Translations under genes and position numbers: made by a program
From: Auanema rhodensis
Taxonomy: Eukaryota > Nematoda > Chromadorea > Rhabditida > Rhabditidae
Reading direction: 5' to 3'
Assembly: GCA_964057225.1 (NCBI GenBank)
Contig: OZ059896.1
Location: forward strand, 10,850,001 to 10,914,000
Length of the DNA stretch: 64,000 nt
Notes under the pieces: model-generated
The model's database searches: none
Seen by the model: the letters and a program-made list of their open reading frames with translations, nothing else
What the model was told of the DNA's origin: nothing
Part shown: one piece after another, positions 59,134 to 64,000 of the stretch
How positions within the stretch are numbered: position 1 is the stretch's first letter
How the letters are laid out: the number at the start of each line of letters is the position of its first letter

Positions 59134-61212
59134 ATGGCTGAAGTAGCAGCACATATTACTTTCCAAAAAATACAACGCTTGACGAGAACAAATCGAGAGC
59201 ATGATGTGGAATACATTGAGGACCTTTTTAAGGTTTGCACATTACTTTCCAAATGATACTTAGCTGCTAAATTTTAAAGCTAATACAAGAAATGTTTCTA
59301 AAAGATTTTACGTATGCTATGGAAGTTAAGGCTCACAATTTGATTTGGAAAACAATGAGACTAACTATTGAACCAGTACGTTCATCAAAGTCGAAGGTAA
59401 GCTTGTATACTCGAGGGAATTTTATCGTCTTCTATTTTAGGGCCTTGAAAATGTTTTAAATATGTGTATAGCCTTTCTAACTGATCTATGCTTACTTTTA
59501 CAAGCTGAGTATGGTGTAATTTTTGAAAATGTTCCATCATTTTTAAATCTTTCATCTGCGATTATTCGAAAGCAGACCACATCTAATATAAACGTAGAAA
59601 CACGACAATCTTTTTGTCATTTTATATCTCTTCGATTAGGGGATATATTCCGTTACAAGGTGGCTTTAGTCGGGCATTCTATGAGCATGATTAAATTTTT
59701 TAAAGGAAGAATTGGCATTGGCTGAATCTTGTTATAAGTTGGCGATAAAATCAGATCCTTCAAATGGTTCGGTTTGGAATCAAATGATTTTGATTGCTCA
59801 AAATCAGTATGAACTTTTTATTAATAATATTTCTGATCATTCTTTTGATTCAGTGCTAAGTTCGCGGACAAAGCTTATTATAGTGCTCGTGCTGTGGATT
59901 GCATGAAGCCGTTTGTGTCTGCTACCACAAATTCTGCCTCACTCTTGAGAAAGTTCGCCGAAGGTTGAACTGGTAATCATTTAATGACTATTAGTTTTTG
60001 TTTAGAAGATTGTTGGAATATTTCTTCTCCATTCGAAATTTCTTATATGCATTTATTGGCAACTCTTCATTTCGTAAGTTTCGCCTTCTTTTATTTATTT
60101 TTCTTAACAAATGTTATACCATATTATAAAATGCTACTAAATATGAATATTTCTACTCAATTTTCTTGTTGATGGAACACTTCCCATAAAAGCTTTTTTG
60201 AATTGCTTTTATTTCCTAGGATACCTTTAGCCGCTTTTTTATTTATTGCCAGCTATTTTATAACCTGTCACTAAGCTTTGTAAACATTATACTATCGAGT
60301 TTCAATTGGAGAATCCACTGTTCAAACTGACATTCGTTACTAAAACTTTACAGGCAAATATTATTTCTCAAACTCTTAACAAGTTTTCTTTTAAAGATTT
60401 AGTTGATCGTTTGATATATAGAGAGAACAGCTAACACTAAGAAATATAGAGAAATTTCAGTTGAAGCCTGTTAAAAGTTCATTATTTGATACTGTTGGAA
60501 GTAACCTACGAGATACACGTCATCTTGTTCCTCTCTTGTCGCTTTTAAAATCTCTTGGTATATAATATATTCATTAATTATCTATGCACTTACTAAATTT
60601 TAGGAGATTCGGAGGACGAAGAGCGCACTAAAGCAGAAATACACAATCTTCTACGAATAGCTTTTATTAATATTGTTCAATCTATTACAGAGGTATTTTC
60701 TGTTATTCGAACCAATTCTAACACTTACTATTGTCTTTAGAAAGAAGATTCTTTGTTGTTGTGGAGTGTTTGTTTATTACTTCGCCTTCCTAATATCTGC
60801 AAAGCCTCTCAAGAACTAAAATTATATCTTCTGAAGGAGCCTTCTACACAGCTGTCGGACTCTTTCTATTTGCAACATTATACGTATGTTTCTATACTCA
60901 TGACATTTCTAACATCGACGGTTAACGTGTGAATAACTATTAGAATAGTATGAACAATAGATTCTACTATCATGAATTTATGCGCCATGCTGTTTCAAAA
61001 TAAAAAAAAACATTTTGAATGCGTTTTAATCAAATCGTTTCGTTTTCAATGTAGGGTTCATATTGAATACAAATAACGCATTTGTGTTTCTTTCCATTAG
61101 TTAGATTATTAATTTCAGTTGCTTTCCGGACCCATTCACTTATCCTGTGACATATAAAAAAATATCAGATTTACTTCCTGAAACGGAGGATTCGGTGTTG
61201 CATACAAGTTAG
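59134..61212 (+). CDS. EST1/SMG5-7-type protein (nonsense-mediated decay)
   Basis: About a dozen short exons. The AUG follows an acceptor-like TTTGTTAG. Sequence in order: AAHITFQKIQRLTRTNREHD, QEMFLKDFTYAMEVKAHNLI, FLNLSSAII, SFCHFISLRLGDIFRYK, then the diagnostic 14-3-3-like/TPR stretch LALAESCYKLAIKSDPSNGS and FADKAYYSARAVDCMKPFVS, with SPFEISYMHLLATLHF after it. The last exons read SEDEERTKAEIHNLLRIAFI and FPDPFTYPVTYKKISDLLPE, ending DSVLHTS at TAG 61210. The SMG5/6/7 family binds phosphorylated UPF1 (SMG-2) through this fold. No PIN domain is seen, so a SMG-7 or SMG-5 role is more likely than SMG-6. GTTAGT overlaps the final stop, so the gene might continue by splicing. Exons around 60260-60470 are uncertain. 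Confidence 0.75.
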
Positions 61213-61794
61213 TTTTCTTTTTCTTTCTTTTTTTGTGTTGCAATATATGAAATAATCTTATTTGTTAATAGCTATTTTTCCTTTTTCTTTTCTTGTTAGA
61301 AAACAAAGCTTACGTATTTGATAACTATTGCAAAAACTACAGCTTCAGTCTATTAATTTGAAAATTTGTTGGTTCAGACTGTTGTGACTGAAATACAATT
61401 GAATTTTGTGCATTCAGCTGCTGATTTGCAATTTTTATGATCTCTCTCTTCAAATATACTTAGATTAAGAAATAAATTCTTAATATTTTGCTCTTTTTTT
61501 GAATTTGATATCCATTTTATTCTTTTAAATTTTTTTCTTCCGCTCTCATGTCGCCAATGAAACTCATCATACTTATTCTTATATAGCTTATTTTCATCAT
61601 CAATCTATTCATTAATGCTATTTGGCGTTTCTCATTAACATCTATAGCCATTTTATCCCCGTGTGCTGTTTTAATTTGACTTTACTCTATCTATCTCTTT
61701 AAATGAACGATGTTTATGTCAGTTAGGAAAATGTACAATAACGATCATGTACCTTTCTAAGCAAACTAGTCAAAGATAGTAAACTTTTTCCTTG

Positions 61795-61795
<1 letters not shown>

Positions 61796-61832
<37 letters not shown>
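61796..61832. repeat. (AT)n(GT)n microsatellite
   Basis: A run of alternating AT (from about 61796) passing into GTGTGTGTGTG up to about 61832. Confidence 0.95.
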
Positions 61833-62087
61833 AATACATCGTATACATATTATGTATATATATCATGCAAAATATTAATATAGGCTTATATATAACTATT
61901 ATTATGGAGTACGGATTCTTGACGCACTTGTTTGAATCAACTATTTGACAAATTTCATTTTGCTGTCAACATCTAAACTCTTCAGTTATACATCTATTTA
62001 TTTCTTGCCTATTGCTTTCTTAACTTCCGTTGGAACCACTTTCTCATTTCTTTCTTAATCAAGCCCTTGATTCTAATTTCCTTTTTC

Positions 62088-62089
<2 letters not shown>

Positions 62090-62121
<32 letters not shown>
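62090..62121. repeat. (AT)n microsatellite
   Basis: About fifteen AT units in the intergenic right end. Confidence 0.95.
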
Positions 62122-62124
<3 letters not shown>

Positions 62125-64000
62125 GTTTTTTTATTTTACGAACACAACTCTTTCTTCTCTCTCAATACTTTATTGAAATCGAGATTTTTAATGGAGATCA
62201 CGTTTTCATAAATATTGTCGTGACGTTTTCTAATTAAGTATAAGAAAATATTTCTTTTTAAACACGAAGGTTAAAATCGTTCAAAAATAGAATTTCTTAT
62301 GATTTTTCTCGCGACGATCTCACAGTGTGATAAATTTATCAAAGCTTTGATACTTACATGAAAATTGGATTTTGACTTCCACATCATTCCAAGCAATCAG
62401 TATTTTCCCATAAGGAGAGTGTTGGACTAAGTACTGCAGACAAATATGTATAAGTAATTGCATCTATTTTCTAAAAATTAGCATTTCCTAGATAATCCAC
62501 GGAATTCAGAAATTCCCAACAAAGTATATTCTTATTTATGTTTTTTATTCATTATTTTCCACAAAAAAAATGAAATACAATTTACATCAAGTTCTTGGGA
62601 ATATGAGGCAAAGTTTGTGGCTGTTTCATTGTTTGTTTATTATTTACAATTAGACAATAGTTTTTCAAACTGTTTTTTATAATTTATTACTTATATTTAT
62701 GTTTCTTTGCTCCCGATTTTCTTATTTTAACGCTCTTAAAATTTGAGAAAGTTTGGAATCCAAAAGAGCAAAACATATTTTAAGGTTCGTGGAAAAAAAA
62801 GCTCTTAATGAATAGATGAAAAAAAAAATCATTAAATACTTCTGAATTCATAATGTTTCGAAAAGTAGTAGTCTAGTAGTTTATCTGTGGTTCCTTTTAC
62901 CGTTTCTCTAGATCCCTTCTCTTTGCAGTTCACTTTATCTCTTCCCTCCGTCCTCGTCGTGTCTCTTTTCTTACCCTCTTTTTTCAATATGTATGTGCTA
63001 GTCACTAATCGATTCGAAGCCATTCTACCACAAGAGACAGCTTCTTCTCCATTCTTGCTGCCCTCTCTCTTTGGTTCACTATTTCACCACGTACTCGGAC
63101 TCTCAGCCCGTCTCCGCCTATATCCTTTTCTCGGCATTTTTTTCCCTTCACCAACCTTTTGTCATCTTTTTGATCTTTCTAATCAATGATTTAAAAAGAA
63201 GAGGGTTGGATATTCACTATTTCTTTTATGAATTTATATTTTTTGTTGTGAATTCAAAAGCCTTAACTGGTACAGAAACGTTTGGTACTGCAGTTACGAA
63301 GATCGACAAAACTTCGGAAAACAATGTCTAATTACACAACAATACTTATAAGTCTTAATGTTTCAAAGTTCTGGTTTATTAATAAAAAAATTGGAACGAT
63401 TGAAAAACAATTCATTTGATACTTATACTATCCAGGTGTTTTCATCTTTTTATCGAGAACAGTAGGTAATGTTTGATTTTTTGAAAACGTTTTGGTGAGG
63501 TCTAAATGATGTCCAGATACACATTCATTTATTTTTATAATTGCATTACAATTATTTTTAAAAATATATGTCAAGGCGGGAAACCATATGTTTTTAATTT
63601 GATTTTTTAACTTTATATCATCTGATGCATCCGCCCGACCCTGTAGTTATCAGGAATGTTGGCGCTCTTATTGATTGCTGAGCTCAAATTTTCTTTTGTC
63701 TCTTGAAAGTACTTCTTTTTTTCCAGTTGGGAAGCAGCTTTGAGCAACTTAATGAAGTAATGCTTGCCGCGCTGTTTCTCTAGGTTTCTTTCATTATGTT
63801 CTTATAAGATCAGCATGGTTTCACTTATAGCAATGGTTTCAGTTGTACTTTATTATTTTTGTTTTTTGCTTTGAGTTTTGATGGTGAGTATCAGTAATAC
63901 ACATCCTGTTATGCTTCCTCTTTCTGTAGGCAATCCTTGAAATATAGTAATTTAACGAATGTTTCCAATAGTTTCCTTGAACTCTTCGAGGCATCTATAG

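Larger units (their letters stand above)
61213..64000. other. AT-rich right end with microsatellites, no supported gene
   Basis: Contains AT and GT dinucleotide runs (next entries), T-rich tracts and a pyrimidine-rich block at about 62890-63180. An open stretch from 63002 to 63331 follows a TAG acceptor-like site and reads SLIDSKPFYHKRQLLLHS... ending KIDKTSENNV, but its composition is not persuasive. It may be the 3' UTR of the SMG-type gene or the start of another gene beyond the window. Confidence 0.4.

Noticed and set aside
62832-63331. Open frames in the pyrimidine-rich right end as a gene
   Set aside because: Composition-driven (Leu/Phe/Ser/Pro from CT-rich DNA); only an acceptor-like TAG in support, so reported as uncertain, not as a CDS.

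Overview
This window is nuclear DNA of a compact, AT-rich nematode genome. The evidence is gene content: a cuticle collagen, a major-sperm-protein domain, LAG-1/CSL, DAF-18/PTEN, LIN-45/RAF, an OAC acyltransferase and an Ecdysozoa-type UGT. Almost every gene is cut by introns of about 35-60 nt with TTTNCAG-like acceptors, and several AUGs sit directly behind an acceptor-like ...TTTCAG/TTTTAG, as expected for trans-splicing. All gene models below were built by hand from reading frames and splice phases, so outer ends and some exon borders are provisional.

Layout. 1-2.4 kb: the 3' end of a plus-strand gene, then a neuropeptide-type GPCR (minus). 4.2-6.0 kb: a cuticle collagen and a small MSP-domain protein (plus). 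6.2-9.0 kb: three tandem CTR copper transporters (minus). 9.14-13.28 kb: a 4.1-kb element with two identical-looking 583-bp inverted arms. It carries unrecognised coding sequence on both strands and a nested 491-bp mariner-type MITE. 13.7-15.9 kb: a UDP-glucuronosyltransferase. 16.5-22.3 kb: lag-1 (minus) with two alternative N-termini and a scatter of CSL-type sites. 24.8-26.8 kb: RFT1 (minus), divergent from SAR1 (27.3-28.6 kb, plus). 29.1-33.1 kb: PGAP2-like, mRPL55 and DPM1 (plus). 33.4-35.5 kb: a secreted saposin-like protein and GAR1. 36.9-40.5 kb: daf-18/PTEN. 42.1-44.7 kb: a tiny secreted peptide, an unrecognised two-TM protein, and two tandem 77-79-residue proteins that are little more than one GATA-like zinc finger. 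45.3-50.1 kb: an OAC acyltransferase converging on a vezatin-like gene. 51.2-55.0 kb: a USP4/11/15-type deubiquitinase. 55.6-58.6 kb: lin-45/RAF. 59.1-61.2 kb: an EST1/SMG5-7-type protein. The last 2.8 kb is AT-rich and microsatellite-bearing without a convincing gene.

How the genes fit together. RFT1, DPM1 and PGAP2 belong to the ER dolichol-sugar and GPI-anchor pathways. SAR1 drives ER export. lag-1 (Notch output), daf-18 (PI3K brake) and lin-45 (Ras effector) are signalling genes. From memory their C. elegans orthologues are all on chromosome IV, so the window looks like a piece of that ancestral linkage group with some conserved neighbours (RFT1/sar-1, dpm-1/GAR1). The parts least explained by known families are the long-inverted-repeat element, the pair of mini GATA-like fingers, and the unrecognised two-TM gene beside them.
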